Shown piece by piece: positions 1-11,005 of a stretch of 64,000 bases of DNA. Positions within the stretch are counted from its first letter, which is position 1, and each line of letters begins with the position of its first letter. Origin of the DNA: Eudromia elegans (taxonomy: Eukaryota; Chordata; Aves; Tinamiformes; Tinamidae); assembly GCA_003342815.1 (NCBI GenBank), contig PTEX01000413.1, forward strand, positions 124,001-188,000, read 5' to 3'. Below the pieces are notes generated by a model. That model saw only the letters and a list, made by a program, of their open reading frames with translations. It was not told the DNA's origin and did no database searches. Position numbers and translations under genes: made by a program.

Positions 1-55
1 CCTTCCCTTCCCTTCCCTTCCCTTCCCTTCCCTTCCCTTCCCTTCCCTTCCCTTC
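1..55. repeat. (CCTTC)n microsatellite, cut by window edge
   Basis: A near-perfect pentanucleotide CCTTC repeat runs from the first base to about 55 and then decays into an impure pyrimidine-rich tract to about 120. It probably continues beyond the left edge, so the true array length is unknown. All-pyrimidine strand bias is obvious by eye. Confidence 0.95.
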
Positions 56-2189
56 TTTTCACTTCTCATTTCCTTCTTTCTTCTGCTTTTTCTTTTTCCT
101 TTTTATTTCCTTTTCCTTCTTCATCTTTGTTATTGTATATGCTAGGCAATGATTAGACAATAGCATGCATTTGCCATTCACAGTGCTTATTATGATTAAT
201 GAGCCAATTAAGGACAGGAAAAAAGAATTGCTGCTAAATATTAATATCCCATTAAAATGATGGGATGTTCTCTAAACTTGAATAGAAAGAATTGGGTAAT
301 TTACTCAGCCAATTGTAATTCATTTTTCTAAAACAATTTAATTATTTATCTGTATCCATTAAAACAATTTTTATTGTTGTAATATGAGAAATAAGTAAGA
401 GAGTAAGTTACCTAGAATTAAGGTAAATAAAACTACGTAGATGTGAATCCACTGAATGTACTAAATCAGCCACAAATAATGATACTTGCATGGAAACAAT
501 TGGAAACACAAATGAAGACTGTCCAGACCACATTTTTAAAGAAAAAAAAATAGTGGAAAACAGAGAACCTAGACTGAAAATCTCGAAAACAAAAATAAAA
601 ATCTTACAAGTTTTTCTAATCTGGCTATTCTTTTCACTTGCAGTCATCAGTGTTTCTGTGGTTTGTCTTGCCAGGCTTATAGATTTAGCTTTTAACTCTT
701 TCTTTTAACTCTTCCTCTGTCAGTTTCCATGCTGATACACAATGCTCCCACTTCTCCCTTTACAATATTATCTGAAATCTATTCCAGCCTTTCCATTCAG
801 TCTGCTGACAGCTCTGCTGTTCCTGGGTGATCACTCTCTTCATCTGTCACAATATCTTTCCTCTCTGACTTCTTTAACATCTAGCTTTTCTTCCTAACAC
901 AAAATATGTATGACTGCTAACATAATTATTAATTTCCTTGCCCTTTAGATCAGTCCACTTGCTTTTTGATCTTTTCACCATCTTCTAAAACAAAGCCAAT
1001 CTTCTTATCCTCCTTGCCAGGCTTCTTCTGCTTATATCTATATTTATTCTTTCAGTACCCTTTCCCTTATGCAACCTTTGCTGCCTAATCTGTTCTTGGT
1101 AATCAACTGTATTGTTTCTTTTCCATATACTCCTACTTTTTTTTTTAATTGTAATGTTTACTTCTCCTTTTGCCTCTCTCTTGTGAATGATATTTCATTC
1201 AGTTGTTGTCAGTTGTGCATTCTCTTCCCCTGTCTTCTGATCTACATTGCCATTGATTTTATATGAAGACATATGAATTTCTTGCTCTTTTTTGACTTGC
1301 AAGTCGTTTCTCACAGCCCTCAAACAGAACGATGCACAAAACTGAGGCCTGGTAGCAAAAGCAAGAGAGGTCGGACAAAACGTAACTGCTATCATGACCT
1401 TTCGACATCACAAGGACTCTTAGATGTCAGAAAATGTAGTTTAACTACCTTAGAAGAAAGAGAAAAAAAAAGGCATTAATTCTTTTTGTTTTCAAAACAC
1501 ATTGTACATTTTAAAATGTGTAATTTTACTTTCACAAATCCAAAATTCCTTATACTTGCTGAATGACATGTTAAGTAGTTATTCAGGAATACCTCTTCAG
1601 ATGACATTTTGCCCAAATAATCTCATCACCACAGTAATTTAGCCCCTCCATTAGCTAATCCTATGTGCGTCTTCTCATTCCCTCATCTTTCATCCAGCTT
1701 CTCAGAAAGCTTATATATATTGTTATACTTTAAAAATAATCCTTTTATTTCCATTATCTCCCTAAAGTTAAGAGAGTCTGATTTTTAACTTCCTGTATAT
1801 ACAAGCAATAATTAATTAGTTCGATAAATGTTTATTAATATTTTGTGGTTCTTTTTCAACTGAGACATAATATCATCTAGCAGATCAGAAAACAATCTCT
1901 CTTGCAGAGATTAGTTCAAGTGATAGTATATTTTAAGGTGACTCTATATGAACTGGGTTTCAAGAGGGCCATAGTAGTCAGTGAAGATCAAAGTAATACA
2001 GACAGCAGTAATTGTTGTCTATTGATCACATGCTGATATCTATCTAAAGAGCTAAACAGGTGCCCAGGCTCTGCTGATTGCATGGACTTGGTCTCTGAAT
2101 GAGAGTTCAGACCAGTAGCCACCAACAGACACATAGAGGTAAAAATATGAGAAAGGCAGTTCATGTTTAGGAAATCTTACAGTGTGCAA
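56..2189. other. AT-rich noncoding stretch with a pyrimidine-biased part
   Basis: No gene is seen. Open frames are 60-90 codons with no recognisable domain, as expected by chance. From about 700 to 1260 the plus strand is strongly C+T biased, with many CTTC, TCTC and TTCC runs. This may be decayed simple repeat or an unrecognised old repeat. The remainder is ordinary AT-rich sequence. Confidence 0.6.
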
Positions 2190-2349
2190 AATGAGAAGAA
2201 ATAGGCAAATAGCAACAGATAGCTTACAAAAGGAAAATGGTTAAAATCTGAGACAAAGGGAGAAAGAGGTTGTCCATAGAGTTGCCTATCCCCTATGCCA
2301 TTCCATGCAAGAATCAAGTCTACTCAATATATCCACTAATAATTTGGAA

Positions 2350-2355
2350 GGTGGG
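2350..2355. repeat. Target-site duplication, copy 1 (GGTGGG)
   Basis: GGTGGG lies directly before the LTR on the plus strand and recurs directly after it. Removing the LTR and one copy rejoins the flanking LINE sequence in one reading frame (LEGG-HSK), which supports this as the original empty site. Confidence 0.75.
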
Positions 2356-2974
2356 TAAAGCGTTCCCGCCAGGACCCTTACCCCAGAACCCCAGAGGGTT
2401 ACCCAACTCCAAGTCATTGCCCAGCCGAAGCAGGTCTCTGGCACTGGCCGCTTTAAAAGCCAATCCCGATCCCAGGGCTCCTCCAGGGATGAACAGGACA
2501 CAGGAGCAGGAGTCAAGGGAGGAAGAAGCGACACACAAGAGGTAGAAGGAAGGGGGTTCCGACTCTACACACGACGCACACAGGCCACACACACAAAGCT
2601 GAGACTCGAACACCACGTAGAACATCAAGAGTGGAACCTTTATTAAAAGCAAACGTTTCCTTATATAACATTTTGGGAAAAACTACACAAAATGATTGGT
2701 AGAGTACGGGGCGTCCCAGTCATGGGTATTGGCTGAGGCACATTCCCATAACCCTGATTGGATGGGGGGAAGTGAAGAACAGGAACAGGTGAGATGTGGG
2801 GGGAGAATCCCAGAGGGTTCTGGAAGATTCCTAAATCTGTGCTACAGACTTAACGATTCCAGAACCTTCTTCAATCCGCGCTGCGCCAAACAGCGCTGAC
2901 CGCAGTGCACACTCAGAAAGGATAAGGGCCCGGTCTTGAGCATTACAGGGAGGGGGACAGGGTGGCCCCCAACA
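2356..2974 (-). mobile_element. Solo LTR of an endogenous retrovirus (class II-like), reverse orientation
   Basis: On the minus strand this roughly 620-bp block starts with TGTTGGGGGCC and has the layout of a retroviral LTR. Three CCAAT boxes (ATTGG on plus at 2695-2699, 2728-2732 and 2757-2761) are followed by a TATA box (TATATAA, plus 2661-2667) and a polyadenylation signal (AATAAA; TTTATT on plus at 2639-2644). A GT-rich stretch of the U5 type comes next. GGTGGG occurs immediately outside both ends (2350-2355 and 2975-2980), a 6-bp target duplication as used by ERVK/alpharetrovirus-like elements. With these limits the 3' terminus is TTTA, not the usual CA, so the boundary could be off by a few bases. 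No gag, pol, env, primer-binding site or polypurine tract is seen beside it, so it is a solo LTR left by recombination. It is GC- and CpG-richer than its surroundings. The 60-110 codon frames inside it are not genes. Confidence 0.85.
2639..2667 (-). promoter_or_regulatory. LTR core promoter and polyadenylation signal
   Basis: Read on the minus strand, a TATATAA box (2661-2667) is followed about 16 bases later by AATAAA (2639-2644). Three CCAAT boxes lie upstream within 100 bases. The close TATA-AATAAA spacing means the poly(A) signal sits at or before the expected start of transcription. That resembles the compact U3/R layout of alpharetrovirus LTRs. Whether it is active is unknown. Confidence 0.65.
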
Positions 2975-2980
2975 GGTGGG
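2975..2980. repeat. Target-site duplication, copy 2 (GGTGGG)
   Basis: This is an exact match to 2350-2355 immediately after the LTR terminal AACA on the plus strand. Six bases is the usual duplication length for class II (beta/alpharetrovirus-like) endogenous retroviruses. Confidence 0.75.
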
Positions 2981-3468
2981 CACAGCAAAGCATGGGAATG
3001 ATACACAAGTATTCAAAATGGTTGTATTCTAGATAGATTGCTACGTGCTCCAGGAGAATTTCACATTACTATGATAAAATTGAAAAATAATGGGTGATAT
3101 AATGGCACATGAAATTAGAGTTTGATAAGCACAAAGTAATGCACATGGAAAGAAAAAGGTTACTTTCAGTAGACAATGACTCTGAATTAGTTACTCTTCA
3201 GGAAAAAGATCTCAGGTCACTGTGGATAGTTCTCCAAAACCACAAAGTTAATACAAGGGCCATCAAAAGAGGAAATCAAATATAAATAAATTACAGAATG
3301 AACCAGAAAAAGTCATTATCTATCTAATAAGTGCATAGTATGCCCACATCCTGAATGCCATGTTCAGTACAGATCATTGTGTCTAAAAAGGAATTCAGAA
3401 GATTTAGAAAAGATGCACAGAAGAGTAAGAAAGATAGAACTAGAGTACAACCATTATATTATCCTATA

Positions 3469-3505
3469 ATAAAATAAAATAAAATAAAATAAAATAAAAT
3501 AAAAT
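3469..3505. repeat. (TAAAA)n microsatellite
   Basis: About seven perfect AAAAT units follow the ancient LINE fragment directly. This may be a grown A-rich tail or an independent microsatellite; the sequence does not decide. Confidence 0.95.
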
Positions 3506-4578
3506 AGTTCATGTATTCAGAATTAAATTATATTTTTAACAGGATTATGTGCAGGTAAATATGAATATGAACTTGTAGAGGAATGATCTGAATTCTCAGA
3601 GTTTTTCTCCCATTACTATAAAATAATCTTTGATTTGATAATTTCGTAGCATGCTACTATCTGGAAACCCAAGTATATGGCACATAAAACAGAGTTATAC
3701 ACCTATTTGTCTTAAATATCTCTGTAAATAGAAATGTAAACTGATGTGATTAACAAGGAGACTATTTTATCAGTATGATTGGCAGTTATCTGAACAGATC
3801 GCCACATTTTTACTGGGTTAAAAGAAGGACATTGTAGATGGAGGAGATTTTGAATTAGGTAAGCAGGAGCCAATTCATGGAAGAACTTCAGAGATCATAT
3901 ATCCAAATTATGTGGCAAATGAAAATTTCATAGTTCTAGAGAACTACAGATCTCAAGTTGTAGATGAACAACAGGTACAAACATGGGAATTATTAAGAGG
4001 TAAAGAGAGCAAATCATCAAGAAAGATTTATACCGCAAACAGTTCTGAAAACCTAGTTTTGGGAAATTAACCTCAGACATCAAAAAAGAATTTCCTTAAT
4101 GGCATGCTTATGAGCTAAATACCATAATGCAAATTATTTTCCCTAGAAGCTTGGCATCTTATTCATGTAGGTGCTTAGGAAATTGTCATGCCATGTTGAC
4201 ATATATATTTCTGTATATAGCACAAATATCTGTCCAATAGCACCAAGATAAAGGGTTTCAGTCCATGACTCTTGATGGATGTAGATGTAGAAGTAGAATT
4301 TAGATGAATTTCTAAATCTTGGTTTGAAGTATGTATAAAAATTCAAACAAAGAACCCAAAACACAATGCCTATTGTACTCATTTAATAATTTAAAGAGCT
4401 TAGTGTAAATCTTTTTGTATATTCCATACATAGATTATGAAAAAGAAAAGGTTCAAGACGGGAGATCTGAGGCAATTGAGTTAATTAGCAAATTCCTCTA
4501 TTTCACAGAGTGAAATACTTAATAAGATAATAAAATTTACAATTTGACATGTAAATTAGCAGTAATTCATATCTCTTG

Positions 4579-5052
4579 TCAACTGTTCAGATTGCATAAT
4601 GATGTTTTATTTGCACTAAATGATAAATGTCTAAATAGGAGTGGTTTTATAAAAGTCCATGTTTCCTTCACTAAATATTTTGAAAAATTTAAATGTTTAG
4701 TTAATTTTGTTGTTTTTGTATTATTTCCAAGTAGTCCATGAGATACAAGATTATCTAGGAATCTGAGATCTCTTCTTATGACTTCTTCTTCTGACTTCTG
4801 TTTCTTGTTTATAGATGAATGAAGGTGAGCTACCTTTAATCTTCCTGACATCAGTTTCCTGTTCAGGAAAATATTTGCACTATGTGACATCATTGAAGAA
4901 GGATTCTGAGATCTGCATTTGAAAGATGTTGCCAAAGACCAATATATAATGAAAATGCTGATAGAGATTTTTTTTTTCCTAAGTGAATACATATTTTTAA
5001 CTATAACTGTGTATTTTGCCTGTTGTGTTAATGGAAAAAAAAATGTGTGCAA
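4579..5052 (-). other. 157-codon open frame, no recognised family
   Basis: This is the longest uninterrupted frame in the window outside transposons that is not mere low complexity. The predicted product is rich in Lys, Ser, Asn, Leu and Phe. It starts in A/T-run sequence, has a basic KKKIS stretch followed by a hydrophobic IFIIYW segment, and shows no domain, motif or signal peptide I recognise. Composition follows the local AT richness, and no splice or promoter context is evident. A chance open frame or a decayed repeat is the more likely explanation. Confidence 0.12.
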
Positions 5053-8000
5053 CAGATTTATTCTTGTGGAAAGTTAAGCAGCCAATTAACTGCCCACAGC
5101 ACTGGTAAAAACAATTAATAGAGAAAATTTTGATTTAGCAAAATGTCACTGCTATAAATGTCACTGTTTTCTAAACAATTAGATCATCTAAAAATAGTTA
5201 TTTGAAGATATATTTTGCATCCTGTTAAAAGACCTGTTAAAAAAAATTAGAAAAGCTTTAAATTAAAAGATTATACAAAAGAGAAAACAAGCTTTTCGAC
5301 TTGAGAAACATGAATCTCTTCTGCCTTAACACCAACAGCAATATATTTAGTATGCTATAATTTCAAGTATTTGATGTCAGGATTTGCTAAGAAAAAGAAT
5401 GAAATTATGATTATGTTATGGAATAAATGAGGAAATAGCAATCTACTAAAGTCGTCAAAATTATGCTGATGTCATTGTTGGAGTGTATATATGAGTAAGT
5501 ACTGAGGTCCATAAAAAATAAGTTCTTTAGGCATAGAAAAAACCCTAATATTATCATATTATATAACTTCAGATATCTAATGGTTGTTTAAAATAAGCTA
5601 GTCAGCTTAGGATCCCTTTACAATCAATGGCGGAAAAGAAGGTTACTTAGACAAGCCATGTTGCTCTCTAGGAGTGTCTTTCTCTTCACGGATTTTCAAG
5701 AAAAAACGGCTTGCACTTAACACAGATAACATCCAAATTAATAGAAATATTTATCAATAGACGAAAAAAACCATTTAAAGTTAAGAATCACTGCACTTAT
5801 ATTACCTGTTTTACTATCGTCTAAATTAGTATTGAACAAGCATTTCTTTTTTTGGGAATTCATATACTTTTACCTATAAAACTCTCTGTAAACTAGGAAA
5901 TATTAGATGAAATGAATACCATTATAAAATAATTAAGAGCCTTTTGTTTGTTGGGATATCTCTGAGTAGAAAGAAAAAATAACTATCAAAAAGCATAAAA
6001 ACTGTTGACTTTTCAGGTGAATCAGACTATATACTTCGAATTAGAGAGCTAATACAAATGTAAGCGAAATGTGGAATTTAAATAGAATTATAGAAAAAAT
6101 ATCCCTATGAATATAAAATTCATTATAATGTTCACTAAGAAGTGAACCATGGACATTGGCAAATTCAGTACCCACACCATACTGCATAGGCTGTTCATTC
6201 TGGTAATGATTTAACATACATAAGGAGATAATACACTTGCAGATAACCGACAACTGTTGTGTCTGCTGTGACTATTTTCAAGATGGTGTCAACATTCATC
6301 TTTCTCTACAGTGCTATAATAATAGTAATTGTCATTTTAGATGGTAGGAAATATTCAACTGGATTGCTAGAATGGTATACTAGATAGTAAATGCTATGTA
6401 GTATGTTTTTGGATCACTGAATAAATACCTGAATGTTTGCAAGTATATTTGTATGCATATTTATGCATTTATTTTTCCCTTTATATTCTTGTGCCACTTC
6501 TAGATCAGCAATTACTTTTCCTTATGCTTTCACACCACTGAAAAGGAAGTTTAACAATTCAATTTTAAATAGCATATTTTTAAGTAAGTCCCACAAGTTT
6601 TGGAGGTTCTCTTCTCTTACCTTCATAAATATACAGTCCTGTTATATTTATATAATTTTCAGATTTAGATTTTATTCTTCCATGTTTCCACAGGTCTGGC
6701 AGACCTGATTGCTAAGCACCAGGGTGCAAGGGTGGACATACACTACCTTTAATGAGTAGTGGGTTTCTCTGTGTATGTACAGAAGATTTCATGTGTTTTA
6801 ATGATTAATGGCTTTTGACCAGTGAATGAAGACAAATAAGAATTCATTGGAAGGAAATTTTAAATGTCCATCACACTTTTTTTTGTTTCAACCTTTTTGT
6901 TCCTAAAATAAGATGGAATTTTGAAACTATATTTTTTTTCTTATAATCCAAAATGTTTCAAATTTTTTTATTATCATTTGTTGCACTTTGGTTAAGGGCT
7001 TTCATCTGGGGCAAAATTATGACATTCTGCATTCATTTTGAGATGAATCCACTGTATTTTATATACCTCTCCTCCCCTCCTCTCTCTTCTCATCTCTTCT
7101 CCCCATATATTAGGATTAAAATATTCTACTTAATTTAATAAAGAACAGAATATAAAGTACTGACTATTTAGTTATGTAGGAAGTTCCTCAGCTTGCAATC
7201 TTAATGGAACTGCTACCATTAAGAGCTATTTCTCTTAGAAAAAGAGATATGTACTTGGTAATCAAGACTGATAATTCTAAAGAAAAGACAATGTTTTAAA
7301 GGTTTAGAAGGTAATCAGACAGGTTGATTGATGGCATTTTACTCTTGAGATAGTCTTTATTCATCTAATAACAATCAGTACAGAAATATATAGAGAGAAA
7401 GTTTTGAAAGATATGTGTTTTCTTAAAGGAAATGTGCAAATCTCTATTGCCTTCAATTTGTATATTCTGAGTATGTGCCACTTTAACTGAATAAAGATTT
7501 CTGTTCTTGTATAAACTAAGATTTGGTTCATCAAGACTGTGCATGGCAACTTATCTGTAATTTTTTCCCCGCTGAATATATATGAATACACATTCTACAA
7601 AAAGGAGTGGTAATACAATTGTCTTTGGACTAATTTCCAAAATGCTATTGACTTTTCTCCTACAGCATAGAATAAAAAGGAAAGGAAAATAATACCATAA
7701 AAAATAACTCCCCTTGCTTTGATCATTATTTTTAAATGTGTATTATATGTGTATTTTCATCTTTCTTCTGTCGCTCAAAATCTGCCATGATTGTCCATTT
7801 CATTGTTAATTTATAGCAGTGTCAGTAGTTTATAATTACATACTATCCAAGTATAACACCTCTTGTTAATAGTTCCCAAACTTTCCTCTCTTAGAAGAAT
7901 CCTATATTTGTCTCATTTCCAGAATATGTCTCTCTCCATCAGCAATCTCTTCATTAGATCTGATTGCAACAGGTCCAGCTAATTAAATAGTTCTGCAGCA

Positions 8001-9160
8001 TCACATTTTGAATTCTCTTTCAAGTTGAATATTTTGAGTCAAAAGTGTCTTTAAAAAAAAAAAAAAAAAATTATGTGAGCAAAACCATTTACCTTGACTT
8101 TTTAAGAAAACTCCAGACATTTCTACATATATCTTAGCCTGAGCCTTGGCTTCTCCATTACTCTTTTTTTTTTTTTAACTCAGTGTAATAGATGCTGACT
8201 GAAATTCCCTTTTCCACACTCAGCTTAAGTAGTAGTGCTAATTTTTCTATTCTTTCAGTAGTTTATAGTACTCTATAGAACATGTATAGTTCCTTTTTAT
8301 ATCAGTTATGGAATTATGATCTGAAATATTGTGTTAAGGAAAAGAAAAAAGAAAAGAAAGAAAAGAACCTTTTCTACAGCATCAAATATATTGCTGTCTC
8401 TCCAGGCTTTTCTGGTACTTGCAGTTCCAGAAATGAAAATTGCATTCATTTCCCTTAAATAAATAATGTTGGAAAAAAAAAAAAAAAGCCAGAATAGTGA
8501 TATTGGTAGTATACTGGAGCTAAAGAAATATCCCGGTTAATGAATATAACCCTAATGTGTTTCAATAATAGTGGACTAGAGCAAAAGAAAAATATAAATA
8601 TTGCATATAAGTGGTTTATGTTTTGTTATCCTTACTGGGATATTTTGATTGAGGATTAATTTGAATGTTGATCACTTTCAATATTTATAGCTTTTCAAGT
8701 AGCAAATTACCTGATCTATAGCTAGTCTGACCTTGCAGTGTGTGTCCTATTTCTACGTCTACTGAATATATATTGCTAAATAATATTGTTCTGTTACATC
8801 ACTTACTTTACAGAATAATATTAAAACTAAATGACCTAACTTTAACAGGAAGAGCTGAATGCTTAACTATAACTGTAGACTAATCTTTATTCAAATGTAC
8901 AACTTCATAAAAATAATGAACTCAGTTCATCAACATTGACACAATATTCTTTTTTGCTGCTCTGATTGATGTAATACATTTCTTCATTGACTTTGACTTT
9001 TAGTTTACAAGATTGAACAATCAAAAAATAAGATGAAACTCTGCTGAAACACTTAAATTTTACTTGACTTTGTGTCAGAAAGTATAAAGTCACAAGGTCC
9101 TGCTCTGAATTTTATAAAAGTTGCTCTGAGGAGTATGTGAGTATCAGGAGTATCTGAAGA

Positions 9161-9208
9161 GTTTTTTTGTTTGTTTGACTGTTTGTTTGCTTGCTTTTTT
9201 GTTTGTTT
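9161..9208. repeat. Impure (GTTT)n simple repeat
   Basis: Interrupted GTTT/GCTT units with T-runs are seen by eye. It is an ordinary simple repeat of low purity. Confidence 0.8.
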
Positions 9209-10757
9209 AAACCAGCATAAGTTCACTCAAAATACACAGTTCTAGCATAAACTTTTAGACAGTCTTTTTCAATGCAGTTTATTATGCTATAAAAATAGTG
9301 GGGTTAATAGTTATTGGATTTCATTTTTAGAGCCATGGATTTCATTACATTAGATCTCGCTATTTCAGTGCTGTTATTAAGCATAATTCTTGCACTAAGT
9401 ACCACTGACTCCCCATCCTGCAGTATACTGTAGAGTTTTGTTTTATTTTATTTTTAAATGAAACTAAGTATTGGTAGAGAGTACTACTTAAGGAACTTTT
9501 GTTGAGGTGTGATAATTTGATCTAAGCTTCAAGAAAAAATAATCTCAATAGGGTTCAATTTGAACATTATTTTCTATTAAGTTCAATTTATAAGAAACAA
9601 TGAAGCTCTAAGAACAGGAATTGCAAAAGGAAATCTAGGAAAACAGTATAATTAATATATTTATCAACTAGAGCTCAATCTTTGGTCAATCTAGATGAAA
9701 TGAGGAAATCTTTTCTTAGAGGTACTTGTCTTACCTTGGGAATAAATATAGGTTAAATAAATTCAGAATTTAAATCTAATATATGAGAGCCACCTGGGAT
9801 AATTTATCAGACTTTCTTTTGGAGGGTCATTTTTTGGAAAAAAATGTAATCAACAAAAATTTTAAAGATCAATATACTTGGAAGAAGTTGGCTATAGGAC
9901 AATGCTGTTTCTGTCTTAGTCTTATCACTGAAAACTCTAGAAGACCTTATCCATTCCTGTTTTATCTTTTTTTTTTCCCAATAAAAAGAAAAGATTTTGC
10001 TTAGAGGCTGTTTTTATGTATTTATTTATTTGATTTTTCATTAGGCTTTTGATATAGCTTTTGAAAGGATAGAGCGAGAGAGAAAGAAAAGGAGAGTGAG
10101 AGGGTTCAGACTTCCAAAATGTTCCATAGAACTGTCTGAGAGTAACAAAGTTGTCTGGACTAGAGTTAAACGTAAGGGGAATACAGCCATCAAGTGTGGA
10201 CATTCTTTAGTGTCAGGATGCATGATAGATGATGGCTTACTCCACAGCAAGGCATCAGCATTCATTATAATATTTCACGTTCTGCTTGGCGGTCCTTGAT
10301 TCTCTTATCTCCCACTTTATGCACAGAGGAGACAACAACTGAGAACACTTGTCAAGTTGTACATCAAACTCATCTGCTCTTTTAGTTTTTTCCTCTTGTG
10401 TATTTACTGACATTAATTAATATAAAATACTTAAGCTATATGCTCAAATAAATCTTAACTTTCATTTATTAATTTTGCTGACATCAGCAAATGTTATATA
10501 GACAGCCTCCAGTTTCATTTATCAAAATACATGCTGATAGATGAGACAACTCATTTTTACCAAAAAGGCAAATGAAAGACTAAGTCTGTAGTGCTGTCCC
10601 AAGACATTCTCTTTAATTTCCATTTTCTTTAAAAAATGTATGGAAAAAGCCAGTGTAGTACTGCCTTTTAAAATGCTTATTCCGGTTATGCAGTAAAATG
10701 TGAGATCTTTCTGATTAGAGAAAAAAATCTCATCTATTACAGTCTCTTATACTTGTT

Positions 10758-10845
10758 AATATAATTGAAACATAAACATTCTAACTGAAGAATTATTATT
10801 AAATATAATTGTAACATAAACATTCTAACTGAAGAATTATTATTA
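10758..10845. repeat. Tandem duplication, 2 x 44 bp
   Basis: Two adjacent 44-base units (10758-10801 and 10802-10845) beginning AATATAATTG differ at a single base (A versus T after that decamer). Neither unit is low complexity. This is a recent local duplication or a minimal two-copy minisatellite. No function is evident. Confidence 0.95.
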
Positions 10846-10961
10846 GTCTGAATCTATTTATTTCAGGAAAAAGAAAATATAGAGTATGGTTAAAAAGAAA
10901 AGTCTCAATGAAAAAAATAAATAGAAGTAAAATTGTTATGCACACATTATGCGTACACTCC

Positions 10962-11005
10962 TTGTTTTTGTTTTTGTTTTTGTTTTTGTTTTTGTTTTTT
11001 TTCTT
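10962..11005. repeat. (GTTTTT)n microsatellite
   Basis: About six GTTTTT hexamers run into a T/C-rich tail. The purity is high enough to be length-variable among individuals. Confidence 0.95.

Larger units (their letters stand above)
2190..3465 (+). mobile_element. Ancient L3/CR1-like LINE ORF2 fragment, interrupted by an LTR
   Basis: Read on the plus strand with the LTR (about 2356-2974) set aside, the flanks translate into degraded CR1/L3-type reverse transcriptase. Before the LTR there is SSLLNISTNNLEGG, matching the family region GPLLFNIFINDLEEG. After it come GNDTQVFKMV (family FADDTKLFRMV), FDKHKVMHMERKR (family FNxxKCKVMHxGR), EKDLRSLWIV, AIKRGNQ, TYLECHVQYR and LEKMHRRVRKIEL (family [12 protein letters not shown]). 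The motifs are in the correct family order but in shifting frames with stops, so the copy is old and dead. The catalytic FADD has decayed to GND. The left limit is uncertain because similarity fades before about 2240. It resembles the old amniote L3/CR1 group more than the avian CR1 copies elsewhere in the window. A search with a repeat library would fix the subfamily. Confidence 0.7.
3507..10757. other. AT-rich unique sequence, no gene seen
   Basis: I see no gene, RNA gene or recognisable transposon. It holds short homopolymer runs: A-run near 8052-8070, T-run near 8165-8178 and A-run near 8472-8487. There is an impure (GTTT)n tract at about 9161-9208 and a purine-rich GAGA/AAAG stretch at about 10070-10110. 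The only long frame, 4579-5052 on the minus strand, is listed separately. Confidence 0.6.

Noticed and set aside
2320..2652. 110-codon minus-strand frame with a hydrophobic start, signal-peptide-like
   Set aside because: It falls in the LTR downstream of its TATA box and AATAAA. LTRs of this kind carry chance frames, and no retroviral protein motif is present.
2356..2974. Possibility of a full provirus around the LTR
   Set aside because: No second LTR and no gag, pol or env similarity on either side. The flanks rejoin as one LINE fragment, as expected for a solo LTR.
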